Part shown: positions 8,632 through 19,083 of the stretch, in pieces
Layout of the letters: each line of letters starts with the position of its first letter
Numbering within the stretch: the first letter of the stretch is position 1
Source of the DNA: Rhizobium lentis
GTDB lineage: Bacteria > Pseudomonadota > Alphaproteobacteria > Rhizobiales > Rhizobiaceae
DNA length: 64,000 nt
NCBI RefSeq assembly: GCF_014200175.1
Contig: NZ_JACHBD010000005.1
Location: 1 to 64,000, forward strand
Reading direction: 5' to 3'
Translations under genes and position numbers: made by a program
The notes under the pieces: generated by a model
Seen by the model: the letters and a program-made list of their open reading frames with translations, nothing else
Told to the model about the DNA's origin: nothing
Databases searched by the model: none

Positions 8632-9636
8632 TCACCTCCTGAACATGGCGCAATCGCAGGGATGGTCGATCAGCCGCCGGAGTTCGTCGTCGAGATGCAT
8701 GAGCGTGACCGAGGCGCCGGCCATTTCGAGCGAGGTGCAGTAATTGCCGACGAGCGAAGTATGGATGACGAGGCCGGCCTCGTCGCACCGCGCCTTCACC
8801 CGCCGCATCATTATGTAGAGCTCCATCATCGGCGTCGAGCCCAGCGAATTGACGAGCACGGCGACACGATCACCCCGCTCGGCTTTCATCTCCTGGAGAA
8901 GATTGTCCATCAGTTCGTCGGTCACCGCATCGGCCGTCTTCAGCGGCCCGCGCGCCACGCCGGGCTCGCCGTGGATGCCCATGCCGATCTCCATCTCCTC
9001 CTCGCCGATCTGGAAGTTCGGTTTCAAGGTTTGGGGCAGCGAGCAGGGCGAGAGCGCCACGCCCATCGTATAGGTGCGCGCATTGGCATGGCGGGCGGCG
9101 CGCTCGGCCTCGTCGAAGGAATAGAGAAGATCGCAGGCAGCGCCGACGGCCTTGAAGATGAAGACATTGCCCGCCACGCCGCGCCGCCTGTCCTTCTGAT
9201 CGGCTGGGGCGGACGCGACATCGTCGGTGGTGAGCACGGTGCGCACCGCGATGTCGTCGAGTGCCAGCATTTCCGCGGCCATATCGAAGTTCATGACGTC
9301 GCCGGCATAATTGCCGTAAATGAAGAGCACGCCGACGCCGCCGTCGACGGCCATGGCGCAGGCCATGATCGGATCGGGCGGCGGCGAAGCGAAGACGTTG
9401 CCGATCGCGGCGGCATCGGCGAGCCCCTTGCCGACATAGCCGAGGAATGTCGGCTCGTGCCCGGAGCCGCCGCCGATCACCAGCCCGACCTTGCCCTTGC
9501 GCGGCCCGTTTCTGGCAATGATGGCGCGCGGCATGCTGTCCACGGCATAGAGGTGCTCGGGATGGGCCGCGAGAACCCCTTGCAGCATTTCATCGACGGC
9601 ATCCGCGCCTGAATTGATAAGCTTCTTCGTCTTCAT
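8632..9636 (-). CDS. dhaK: Dihydroxyacetone-kinase-type substrate-binding subunit DhaK (candidate L-erythrulose kinase)
   Basis: A 334-residue DhaK domain. GGGSGHEPTFLGYVG near residues 56-70 and MGIHGEPGV near 220-228 carry the histidine that forms a covalent hemiaminal with the ketose. Kinases of this type phosphorylate dihydroxyacetone, but related ones act on D- or L-erythrulose. Its place behind apnL, with LerI and DerI encoded upstream in the operon, suggests it feeds L-erythrulose into the same isomerase pair as L-erythrulose 1-phosphate. The sequence alone does not separate the two substrates. It starts 54 bases after apnL. Confidence 0.9.
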   Translation of the reverse strand: MKTKKLINSGADAVDEMLQGVLAAHPEHLYAVDSMPRAIIARNGPRKGKVGLVIGGGSGHEPTFLGYVGKGLADAAAIGNVFASPPPDPIMACAMAVDGGVGVLFIYGNYAGDVMNFDMAAEMLALDDIAVRTVLTTDDVASAPADQKDRRRGVAGNVFIFKAVGAACDLLYSFDEAERAARHANARTYTMGVALSPCSLPQTLKPNFQIGEEEMEIGMGIHGEPGVARGPLKTADAVTDELMDNLLQEMKAERGDRVAVLVNSLGSTPMMELYIMMRRVKARCDEAGLVIHTSLVGNYCTSLEMAGASVTLMHLDDELRRLIDHPCDCAMFRR

Positions 9637-9690
9637 GCCGATCCTCCCAGGACTTCTCCGCCTGAATAGATGCGGCTGGCGTGCGGGACG

Positions 9691-11535
9691 TCAATCCGCC
9701 AGCGGCAAGACAACCGTTGCGAACGGCGCGAGCTGCACCTCTCTCTCCAATGCGCTGCCGCCGACCCATCGCTCTTTGCCTGTGAGATTGACCATGTAGA
9801 GCTTGGCGCCAGCGGCATCCCGCGCCACGAAAGACAGCACTTCGGAGGGCGAAGACGACATGCATTCCTGCCAGGAGGCGCCTGCCAGTGCCGACAAGGT
9901 CCGCACCGTGTTGAAGAGCGGCCGCCGCCCGCCTCGTTCGACCGGTTCATCTGGACCGGCGATCAATCCGAAAGGACCGGTCAGCGCCGAAAGCGTCAGG
10001 CATTCGAGACCGGCATCCAGCACGCGGATCGCATAGCCGAGCGCGAAGGCCTCCGCGAAACGGCCGTTGTGGCGAGGGTCGCGGTTGGACATCGGAATGC
10101 GTCCACCGGCGGTATTGTCCATCGTGCGGCTGCCATAGGGATTTTGCCGCATCGGGATCGTGGACGGGCCGATGCGATACGGCTTGTCGCCGTAGATCGC
10201 GCGGACGGAGCGCGTGATGAAGGGCAGCGCTTCCAATGTCTGCATGACGCTGAGATCGTCGGCCGCATGCACGATCGGATTGGTGCAATGGCTGACGAAA
10301 TCGATCTCGCCCGCCGGCACACGTTTGCGATTGAGCTCGGTGAAATAGCTGAGCATGCCGCCGCCGATGCGGATACCGGGGAAGGCGGCGCGGGCCGCGG
10401 CATAGACCTCTTCGAGCGGAGGGCAGTCCGGCCATTGGCGGCCGGGCGGCGTCGATTGCCGGTCGACGGAAGGCGAGATCAGGATCGCATCCGGACGAAG
10501 GCCTGCGATCTGCATCTGCCGGGCGATCTCGGCTGCCTCGACTGCCGGCGACGATTTGCAGGGAAGCGCGATCTCCAGCGTCGAGCGGCCGTCATGGAGA
10601 GCGGCGATCGCGGCAAAGTTTTTCAGCCCCTCAAGGCCGTGCCCGGCGACTGGATCGAAATGGAAGAGCAGTTCCCGGGGCGCGATCTCCGATAGGAGGG
10701 ACCCGGCCGCCAGGGTCTCATCGGCCTCCTCGGGCGTCACGATCACGCCGATATCCGGCATGGTGCCGGTCCCTACGCCGATTTCGAGCCTTATGACTCC
10801 GTTCTGCGCCGGGTCTGAAGGCGCAACGGAGCGGCTGATATCCCTGATGAGGAGCGACGTCTTCTGCCGGGCGGGCTGATTGGCCGGGATTTGATAAGGC
10901 CAGGGCAAAGCGAGCGGCCTGACATAGGTCTTGTACGAGGCATCGGACCAGTTACGCTGATCCTCCATCTCGAAAATGTCGCCCTCCATCCGGCATTCCG
11001 CGGTAACGCCTGGCATGACCTGATGGGTGATGGCGCGCATGTCCTTGAAGGGCTGCCAGGGCTCGATGAGATCAGGAAAACGCGTGGCCGCGATCTGTCC
11101 GTCGACATGCTCGACCGCCGCCGGCGAACCGGCAACGTCGACGATCGGATGCAGGATGCAGAAGCCGCAGCGGTTGGTCTCGAAGCCGGTCCCGCTCTGG
11201 GCTTCGGCCTCGAAATCGAGCCTGTCCTGATTGCCGCTGATGCGGACGTCGATCACGAGCGTCGTCTCATCGGGCCCCTGGCAGCGAGCCCGATAAGTCA
11301 CCTCGAACCGATCCTCGCCCTGCTCGATCCTGAGGTCGGTGATGTCAGGACTGTAGGTGCCCCAATCCCGGTCGCGGACGAGATAGGAAATCGCCCGCAG
11401 CACTTCGGTTCCGTCGTAACGGATCGAGCGAAGGTTGCCGTCGGCGAGATCAGCCGTCAGCTTTCCCGCCGTCAGACGGACCGGCGATTTTTCTCCAGCG
11501 CGGGTGCCGTAGAGCTGGAACGCATCGGTCGTCAT
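9691..11535 (-). CDS. apnL: D-apionate lactonase
   Basis: A 614-residue protein of the apionolactonase family, which has no resemblance to SMP-30 or PGL lactonases. It is assigned mainly from its length, family-like sequence and its 4-base overlap with apsD, the gene for the preceding enzyme. It would hydrolyse D-apionolactone to D-apionate in the cytoplasm (no signal peptide is seen). Visible blocks include GRQWPDCPPLEEVYAAA and FVSHCTNPIVHAADD, the latter typical of a glycosidase-like barrel. Start 11535 (MTTDAFQLYG) overlaps the apsD stop as ATGA, supporting translational coupling. Confidence 0.85.
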   Translation of the reverse strand: MTTDAFQLYGTRAGEKSPVRLTAGKLTADLADGNLRSIRYDGTEVLRAISYLVRDRDWGTYSPDITDLRIEQGEDRFEVTYRARCQGPDETTLVIDVRISGNQDRLDFEAEAQSGTGFETNRCGFCILHPIVDVAGSPAAVEHVDGQIAATRFPDLIEPWQPFKDMRAITHQVMPGVTAECRMEGDIFEMEDQRNWSDASYKTYVRPLALPWPYQIPANQPARQKTSLLIRDISRSVAPSDPAQNGVIRLEIGVGTGTMPDIGVIVTPEEADETLAAGSLLSEIAPRELLFHFDPVAGHGLEGLKNFAAIAALHDGRSTLEIALPCKSSPAVEAAEIARQMQIAGLRPDAILISPSVDRQSTPPGRQWPDCPPLEEVYAAARAAFPGIRIGGGMLSYFTELNRKRVPAGEIDFVSHCTNPIVHAADDLSVMQTLEALPFITRSVRAIYGDKPYRIGPSTIPMRQNPYGSRTMDNTAGGRIPMSNRDPRHNGRFAEAFALGYAIRVLDAGLECLTLSALTGPFGLIAGPDEPVERGGRRPLFNTVRTLSALAGASWQECMSSSPSEVLSFVARDAAGAKLYMVNLTGKERWVGGSALEREVQLAPFATVVLPLAD

Positions 11536-12566
11536 CGCAGCATCGCCCTGACATCGATCGTCTGGCCGCGCGCGGCGCTGTCATAAGCGGCCTCGACGAG
11601 GGCGAAGGTCTTCAGATTGTCGGCGCCCGAGGTCGAATGCTCGGCGCCGCGCCTGAGCTGGTCGACCCAATGCTGCTCAATCGCATAGACGCTTTCCTGG
11701 ATATTGTGCCAGGGCCGCGAGGCCCAGGACAGCAGTTTCGGCGAGACATCCATGACGGTCGTGCCCCTGCCGTTGGTGATCTCCAGGCCGTAACCCTGGC
11801 TGAGGCGGATCGTGCCTTCGGAGCCGTCGAGCTCGATCAGTGTCTCGGGGAAGGGCTCTTTCGGAAGCTTCGTGGCATAGCTGACGTCAACGACCGAGGT
11901 CGCGCCGTTCTCATGATCGAGCAGGATGGTCGCCACATCCTCACCCTTGATCTCGGGATTAACCCGCTTCGTGCGGGCCGTCAGCGAGCTCACGTCGCCG
12001 AGGAGATAGCGGGCGATATCGAGCGTATGGATGCCGAGATCCTCGATGATGAAGCGCTCGCCTTCGGCGAGATAAGGCTGGCCGGAAAAGACGTCATAGC
12101 CCGAGCGGAAGGAGAAGCGGCCCCAGAAGGGCGTACCGATGGCGCCGGCATCGAGCGCCTTGCGCACCGCCTGGATCGGCGTCTGCCAGCGGAAATTCTC
12201 GTGCACCATCAGCGCCACGCCGGCGGCCCGGCAGGCCTCGACCATCGCCTTGGCATCGGCCAGCGTCTTGGCGAAGGGCTTCTGGCAGATGGCGGGGATC
12301 TTATTCCTCGCAGCCATTTCCACCAGCGCACGGTGGCTTTGAACTGTCGTGGCGATATCGAAGAAATCGAAGCCGCCGTCGGCAAACATCGCTTCGGCAT
12401 CGCTGTAGCGCCGCTCGATGCCGAACTGGTCGCCGACGAGTTTCAGCCGCTCGGGATCGCGATCGCAGATGGCGACGATCTCGGCACCGTCGACATCGTT
12501 CCAGGCATGCATCTGGTTGATCGCAAAGAAGCCGCAGCCGATCAACGCGCCTTTCAATCCGGTCAT
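11532..12566 (-). CDS. apsD: D-apiose dehydrogenase (Gfo/Idh/MocA family)
   Basis: A 344-residue Gfo/Idh/MocA oxidoreductase. The N-terminal Rossmann motif is GALIGCGFFAINQM, with AICDRDPERL after the second strand, and the family motif ICQKPFAKTLADA carries the catalytic-site EKP-like lysine (here QKP). It would oxidise D-apiose to D-apionolactone with NAD(P)+. The gene starts one base after the permease stop and overlaps apnL by 4 bases. Gfo/Idh/MocA enzymes vary widely in substrate; the apiose assignment rests on the complete set of pathway genes around it. Confidence 0.86.
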   Translation of the reverse strand: MTGLKGALIGCGFFAINQMHAWNDVDGAEIVAICDRDPERLKLVGDQFGIERRYSDAEAMFADGGFDFFDIATTVQSHRALVEMAARNKIPAICQKPFAKTLADAKAMVEACRAAGVALMVHENFRWQTPIQAVRKALDAGAIGTPFWGRFSFRSGYDVFSGQPYLAEGERFIIEDLGIHTLDIARYLLGDVSSLTARTKRVNPEIKGEDVATILLDHENGATSVVDVSYATKLPKEPFPETLIELDGSEGTIRLSQGYGLEITNGRGTTVMDVSPKLLSWASRPWHNIQESVYAIEQHWVDQLRRGAEHSTSGADNLKTFALVEAAYDSAARGQTIDVRAMLR

Positions 12567-12567
12567 G

Positions 12568-13632
12568 TCAACCTGCCTTTGCCATCTGCATGAGGGTGAC
12601 GCGCTGCTGCAGGCGGCGCTGTGCCTGGTCGACGACCACGGCGATGATGATGACGAGGCCCTTGATGACCATCTGCCAGAAGGAGGAAACGCCCATCATG
12701 ACGAGACCGTCGGAGAGGATGCCGATGACGAAGGCGCCGATGATCGTGCCGCCGATCGTTCCGCGCCCGCCCGACATCGAGGTGCCGCCGAGCACGGCCG
12801 CGGCGATCGCGTTGAGCTCGAAGCTTTCGCCGGTCGCCGGATGGGCGGCCATCAGCTCCGAGGAGATGACGACGCCGACGATGGCCGCGCAAAGGCCGGA
12901 GAACATGTAGACGAAGATTTTTACGAGATCGACGCGGATGCCGGACATGCGCGCCGCCCGCTCATTGCCGCCGACGGCGAAGATGTGGCGGCCGATCGGC
13001 GTCGAGCGGGCGACATAGGCGGCCGCGAGCGCCAGCACGATCAGGATCCAGATCGACACCGGCAGGCCAAGAATGCGGCCCGCGCCGAAGAAGTCGAAGC
13101 CGGTCGTGGCGTATTCCGGCCGGCCGACAAGGTTCGGAAAGGTCTGGCCATCAGAAGACAGCAGCGCCAGGCCACGGGCGACATAGAGCGTGCCGAGCGT
13201 GGCGATGAACGGCGCGACGTTGAGCTTGGTGATCAACAGACCGTTGATGAGACCAATGACAAGGCCGATCGACAGCGTGATCAGCACGATCTCGAAGAGG
13301 TTGAAATAGATGGTGTAGCCGATCGGCAGTTCGATCCCGTAGAGGATCAGGCCGCCGGCCACCATGCCGCACAGGCCGACGATCGAACCGACGGAGAGGT
13401 CGATACCGCCGGTGATGATGACGAAGGTCATGCCCATCGCCAGGAACGCATTCAGCGCCACATGCTTCGACATCAGGATCATGTTCGCCGTCGAGGTGAA
13501 GTTCGGCGCGAAGATCGCAAAGAAGATGATGACGGCGAAAAGCGCGATGAAGGTCCTGAGCTTCATCAGCGTCAGAAGCGCGGAGCCGTTGGCGCCTTTC
13601 GGCGCAAGAGTGGTAGACGTAGCCGCCATCAT
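12568..13632 (-). CDS. Sugar ABC transporter permease (RbsC type)
   Basis: A 354-residue membrane protein with about 8-10 hydrophobic segments. The family hallmark GGIDLSVGSIVGLCGM lies near residues 70-85, and GRHIFAVGGNERAARMSGI, the EAA-like loop that contacts the ATPase, near 210. It overlaps the ATPase gene by 4 bases. With the binding protein and ATPase it forms a CUT2-type importer whose likely cargo is D-apiose or an apiose-containing breakdown product of plant pectin. Confidence 0.92.
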   Translation of the reverse strand: MMAATSTTLAPKGANGSALLTLMKLRTFIALFAVIIFFAIFAPNFTSTANMILMSKHVALNAFLAMGMTFVIITGGIDLSVGSIVGLCGMVAGGLILYGIELPIGYTIYFNLFEIVLITLSIGLVIGLINGLLITKLNVAPFIATLGTLYVARGLALLSSDGQTFPNLVGRPEYATTGFDFFGAGRILGLPVSIWILIVLALAAAYVARSTPIGRHIFAVGGNERAARMSGIRVDLVKIFVYMFSGLCAAIVGVVISSELMAAHPATGESFELNAIAAAVLGGTSMSGGRGTIGGTIIGAFVIGILSDGLVMMGVSSFWQMVIKGLVIIIAVVVDQAQRRLQQRVTLMQMAKAG

Positions 13633-15179
13633 GACGCGAGTTTCCCTTGATGTCCGTGTCCCTTGGCCGAAGCCGCGATGATCGCTTCTTCCGTCGCCTC
13701 GTCCCGGTCGAAGACAGTAACCAACTGGCCGTTGCTCAAGACCGCGATGCGATCGGATAGCGCCATGACCTCTTCGAGGTCGGAGGTCGAAAACAGAATG
13801 GCGAGCCCGTTTGCCGCCAGCCGCCGCATGGTGCGGAAGACGTCCGCCTTGGCGCCGACATCGATACCGCGGCTCGGCTCGTCCATCAGCAACACCTTCG
13901 GATTGGTCATCAGGGCCTTACCGATGACGACCTTCTGCTGGTTGCCGCCGGACATCGAAGTGACCTCGAAATCCGGGTTCGGCGCCTTGATCGAGAGATC
14001 GCGGATCGCCTCCCGAATGGCGCTTTTCTCCGCGCCGCTGTCGATATGGAAAAGCCGGGTGAAACGCGAAAGGCTTGCGAGCGTCAGATTGGAGGCGATG
14101 GAAAGCACCTGCACCAATCCTTCGCGCTGCCGATCTTCCGGGATGAGCGCAAGGCCGCGGCGGATGCGCCGCGTGGTGTCGCGTGCTCGCACTTCCTTGC
14201 CGTCGATGAAAATCTTGCCGCTCGAATGCATATGACGCCCGATCACGCATTCGAAGAATTCGCTGCGCCCGGCGCCCATCAGGCCGTAAATGCCGAGAAT
14301 TTCGCCTGCCTTGACCGACAAGGAGACATCGTTGACAGCAAGCCCGCCGGTCGGTCTGGGAAGGCTGATATTTTCGGCGCGGAACATCTCGCTGCCGATA
14401 GAATGGGTAACGGATTTCGCAAAATCCTTGGCATCCGAGCCGATCATCGAGCGCACGATCCAGCGTGTATCGATGTCGCGCACCATGGCATGACCGGTGA
14501 TCTGGCCGTCGCGCAGCACCGTGATGTAGTCGCCGATGCGCATCAGCTCTTCCAGCCGGTGCGAGATATAGACGATGGCCACGCCCTGCGCCTTCAGCTC
14601 GGCGATCACCTTGAACAGGATCTCGACTTCGGCCGCCGACAGCGCGGAGGTCGGCTCGTCCATGATCAGGATGCGGGCATTGAGCGACATCGCCTTGGCG
14701 ATCTCGACGAGTTGCTGCTGGCCGATCGGCAGATCCTCGACCATAGTGTCGGCCTCGATGCCGGCATCGAGACGCCGCAGAAATTCATTGGCTTTCTCGA
14801 CCTGCGCCCGGTGATCAATGCCGAGCAGGCCGCGAGTGATCTCGCGCCGGGCAAAAATGTTTTCGGCAACCGACATGTTGGCGAAGAGATTGAGTTCCTG
14901 GAAGATCATGCCGATCCCATTGGCCTGCGCGTCGGCCGGACTGTCGAAGGAGACAGGCTTGCCGTCGAGGATGATGCGGCCGAGCGTCGGGCGCTCGACG
15001 CCGGCGATGATCTTCATCAGCGTCGATTTGCCGGCGCCGTTTTCGCCGACGAGCACGTTCACCGCGCCGCGGCGCAGCTCCAGATTGGCGCGCTTGACGG
15101 CAACGATGCCCGAATAGACCTTCGACACGTCATCGAGGCGCAGGATGATATCGTCCTCTTGTGCCTCTGCCACCGTCAT
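13629..15179 (-). CDS. Sugar ABC transporter ATPase (RbsA type, two ABC domains)
   Basis: A 516-residue double-ABC protein. The first domain has Walker A VGENGAGKSTLM (about residues 42-53) and LPIGQQQLVEIAKA followed by LIMDEPTSAL. The second has the degenerate Walker A YGLMGAGRSEF that is normal for RbsA-type proteins, then MSGGNQQKVVIGKAL and LLMDEPSRGIDVG. It powers the CUT2 importer. Its start overlaps the DUF2291 gene by 4 bases and its stop overlaps the permease start, so the transporter genes are translationally linked. Confidence 0.94.
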   Translation of the reverse strand: MTVAEAQEDDIILRLDDVSKVYSGIVAVKRANLELRRGAVNVLVGENGAGKSTLMKIIAGVERPTLGRIILDGKPVSFDSPADAQANGIGMIFQELNLFANMSVAENIFARREITRGLLGIDHRAQVEKANEFLRRLDAGIEADTMVEDLPIGQQQLVEIAKAMSLNARILIMDEPTSALSAAEVEILFKVIAELKAQGVAIVYISHRLEELMRIGDYITVLRDGQITGHAMVRDIDTRWIVRSMIGSDAKDFAKSVTHSIGSEMFRAENISLPRPTGGLAVNDVSLSVKAGEILGIYGLMGAGRSEFFECVIGRHMHSSGKIFIDGKEVRARDTTRRIRRGLALIPEDRQREGLVQVLSIASNLTLASLSRFTRLFHIDSGAEKSAIREAIRDLSIKAPNPDFEVTSMSGGNQQKVVIGKALMTNPKVLLMDEPSRGIDVGAKADVFRTMRRLAANGLAILFSTSDLEEVMALSDRIAVLSNGQLVTVFDRDEATEEAIIAASAKGHGHQGKLAS

Positions 15180-15820
15180 GAGCCCACCTTCAGTTCAGAA
15201 GGGGTCACGAGCGGAAGCTCGCCGCTTTTCGGCAGCGGAAAGGCGCCGATCACTGTCACCGTCTTACCGGCGAGGCCGTCGCGCGGAACGGCGGAGAGAA
15301 AAGCGGTATTGGCCTTCTCGTTGAACGCCTTGCCGAACTGCGCCCATTCGATCTGGTTTTTGAATTCGTTGAAATTGACGAACTCCAGCGTGTCGCGCAG
15401 TGCGGTGCCGCGCAGGGCCGGTCCGATCTGCACCTTCGCATCGGCCTTGCCGTCGCCATCGGCGTCGACATCAAGCGTTGCCGCGCGAGAGGCCGTGTCG
15501 GCCGCAACGACCTTGCCGGTGATCTTCACCGCATAGGTCCAGGGCGAACTGCTCTGCTTGCGCGGATTGCCGTATTTCTCGCCGGCAGCATCCGGATTGG
15601 AAGTGGCAAGTAGCATGACGTCCTTCAGCTCGCCGGCGCGCTTTTCGAAATAGGGCACCACCTCAGGCTGCCAGATCGCCTCGACCTTGGCATTCGGGTC
15701 AAAAGCGGTCTTGGCCGCGGCCGCCGCCTTCTCCTCCGCGGTCGGCGTCTTGATGATCTTGCAACCGGGCAAGGCCGCCGCCACGACGGCGGCAAGCAGG
15801 GCGCCCTTCATTTTCAACAT
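15176..15820 (-). CDS. DUF2291 lipoprotein of a sugar ABC operon
   Basis: Start 15820 (MLKMKGALLAAVV) is chosen because it begins a lipoprotein signal with lipobox LPGC and has GAGGT about 9 bases upstream. A longer frame to 15883 would put arginine-rich residues before the signal. About 214 residues; the mature part belongs to DUF2291, a family commonly encoded beside ribose-type ABC transporters and of unknown function. It sits between the binding-protein gene and the ATPase gene, so an accessory role in uptake or envelope placement is a fair guess. It is expected in the periplasm, membrane anchored. Confidence 0.8.
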   Translation of the reverse strand: MLKMKGALLAAVVAAALPGCKIIKTPTAEEKAAAAAKTAFDPNAKVEAIWQPEVVPYFEKRAGELKDVMLLATSNPDAAGEKYGNPRKQSSSPWTYAVKITGKVVAADTASRAATLDVDADGDGKADAKVQIGPALRGTALRDTLEFVNFNEFKNQIEWAQFGKAFNEKANTAFLSAVPRDGLAGKTVTVIGAFPLPKSGELPLVTPSELKVGS

Positions 15821-15851
15821 GCGGGTGAACCTCGACGTCTTGCAAAATGCA

Positions 15852-15883
15852 TTGCGGAGGGCGCAACGCTGCACCCTCCGCAA
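15852..15883 (-). terminator. Stem-loop between binding-protein gene and transporter genes
   Basis: TTGCGGAGGG (15852-15861) and CCCTCCGCAA (15874-15883) form a perfect 10-bp stem with a 12-base loop, just after the binding-protein stop at 15894. There is no T-run, so it is more likely a partial terminator or an mRNA 3' stabiliser that lets the binding protein be made in excess over the membrane parts, a common design in sugar ABC operons. Confidence 0.6.
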
Positions 15884-15893
15884 TTGGTGCTGA

Positions 15894-17761
<1,868 letters not shown>

Positions 17762-17796
17762 GTTTTCCTCACCTTGTCAGTTTTGAATAGATTAAC

Positions 17797-17823
17797 TGGT
17801 ATGATGTGTCAATCACCATACCA
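17797..17823. promoter_or_regulatory. Candidate GntR/FadR operator upstream of apnO
   Basis: TGGTATG (17797-17803) and CATACCA (17817-17823) form inverted arms 13 bases apart. Each arm extends to the shared pattern TGGTATRRTG (TGGTATGATG, and TGGTATGGTG on the complement), which also occurs in the regulator-oiaX gap. FCD-type GntR regulators usually bind TGGT-containing inverted repeats. The spacing here is wider than a classical single operator, so two half-sites or two dimers are possible. Confidence 0.55.
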
Positions 17824-17835
17824 TCAATTAGGCGC

Positions 17836-18282
17836 TCAAGCTCCATGTTTTTCCGCATCGAGCCTGTCGATCGCCTGCACGTTGCCGGCCGACGGGCCTT
17901 CAGGATCGAATTCGGAGGCGAGCCAGACGTCCACGATCGATTTCGCCAGTTCCGGACCGATGACGCGCGCGCCCATGGTGATGATCTGGGCGTTGTTGGA
18001 TTTCGCCGCCCGTTCGGCCGAATAGGTATCGTGGGTGAGGGCGGCGCGGATGCCCGGCACCTTGTTGGCGGAGATGCACACGCCGATGCCGGTGCCGCAG
18101 AACAGGATGCCGCGCTCATGCTCGCCATCGACGATCGTCTGAGCTAGGCGCTGGGCGAGATCGGCATAAAAGCCGGTCTGGCTGAGATCATGAACTTCGA
18201 GGCCCGCCTTGCCGGCGAGATGGGCGGCAATGACATCCAGGAGCGGTTTGCCGGCGCTGTCGGCGCCAATTGCGATCTTCAT
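17836..18282 (-). CDS. derI: D-erythrulose 4-phosphate isomerase (RpiB fold)
   Basis: A 148-residue RpiB/LacAB-type isomerase. The catalytic cysteine is in [15 protein letters not shown] near residue 66, and the histidine in [15 protein letters not shown] near 98. In erythritol/threitol and apiose pathways this fold, named DerI, turns D-erythrulose 4-phosphate into D-erythrose 4-phosphate for the pentose phosphate route. The start overlaps the lerI stop (ATGA), so the two isomerases are coupled. A plain ribose 5-phosphate isomerase B is the alternative, judged less likely here because of the neighbours. Confidence 0.88.
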   Translation of the reverse strand: MKIAIGADSAGKPLLDVIAAHLAGKAGLEVHDLSQTGFYADLAQRLAQTIVDGEHERGILFCGTGIGVCISANKVPGIRAALTHDTYSAERAAKSNNAQIITMGARVIGPELAKSIVDVWLASEFDPEGPSAGNVQAIDRLDAEKHGA

Positions 18283-19082
18283 GGCAGTTTCCTTTCACTC
18301 GCCGTCTGGCGTGAAGATGAGCGGTCGATCGCTGCGCTGACGCGGCCGAGAATGTCGAGATAGCCTTCGAGGGACCAAGCGGAGCGGCCGATGAACAGGC
18401 CGTCGATATCGGGCTCGCAGATCAGTTCCTCGCAATTGCCGGCGTTGACGCTGCCGCCATAGAGGACCGGCACCTGGCGGCCGAGAATTGATTTCGCCAC
18501 CTCGGCGATCTTGCCGTGCCGCTCCGAGGCGTAACCAGCCGTCGCCGGAATGCCGTTGACGCCGATCGCCCAGACCGGCTCATAGGCAAGCAGGATCGGA
18601 GCCTCGCCGGCCTCGGTGTCGACGCCCCTCAGGGCGGCCTCGACCTGCCGCCGCAGCACGGCGTCGGCCCGCCCCTCCTGGCGCTCCTGCAGGGTCTCGC
18701 CGATGCAGATCAGCGGCGTCAGGCCGTGGCGGATGGCGGCGGCAACCTTGAGGCCGACGGTTTCGTCGGTTTCGCCGAAATGTTCGCGCCGTTCTGAGTG
18801 GCCGAGCTCGACGAGATCGAGGCGGCAATCCTTGAGCATCAGCGGCGAGATTTCGCCGGTCCACGCGCCGGCATCCTCCCAATGCATGTTCTGGGCGCCG
18901 ACCTTCACCGAGGTCTCGGCCAGCACACGCTTGACCTCGCGCACCGCAGTGAAGGAGGGAATGACGAAACGCTGCACGGGGGCATCGCGGCCGCCGTCAG
19001 TATCGGCGAGGCGGCGCGCGAAGGCGAGCGCTTCCTCAAGCGTCTTGTTCATCTTGAAGCTGGTGCCAACCCAGACGACCAT
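18279..19082 (-). CDS. lerI: L-erythrulose 1-phosphate isomerase (TIM fold)
   Basis: A 267-residue triosephosphate-isomerase-like barrel. The catalytic lysine lies in GTSFKMNK (NWKMN in ordinary TIM), the histidine in [15 protein letters not shown], the glutamate in AYEPVWAIG, and the phosphate loop in YGGSVNAGN. Start 19082 (MVVWVGTSF) directly follows the oiaK stop; the frame extends further upstream but only into oiaK. The GTSFKMNK variant and the DerI partner fit LerI, which converts L-erythrulose 1-phosphate to D-erythrulose 4-phosphate. Confidence 0.88.
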   Translation of the reverse strand: MVVWVGTSFKMNKTLEEALAFARRLADTDGGRDAPVQRFVIPSFTAVREVKRVLAETSVKVGAQNMHWEDAGAWTGEISPLMLKDCRLDLVELGHSERREHFGETDETVGLKVAAAIRHGLTPLICIGETLQERQEGRADAVLRRQVEAALRGVDTEAGEAPILLAYEPVWAIGVNGIPATAGYASERHGKIAEVAKSILGRQVPVLYGGSVNAGNCEELICEPDIDGLFIGRSAWSLEGYLDILGRVSAAIDRSSSRQTASERKLP

Positions 19083-19083
19083 C

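Noticed and set aside
8515..9612. Long plus-strand frame over dhaL/dhaK (365 codons)
   Set aside because: Antisense of two well-supported genes; typical of GC-rich DNA.
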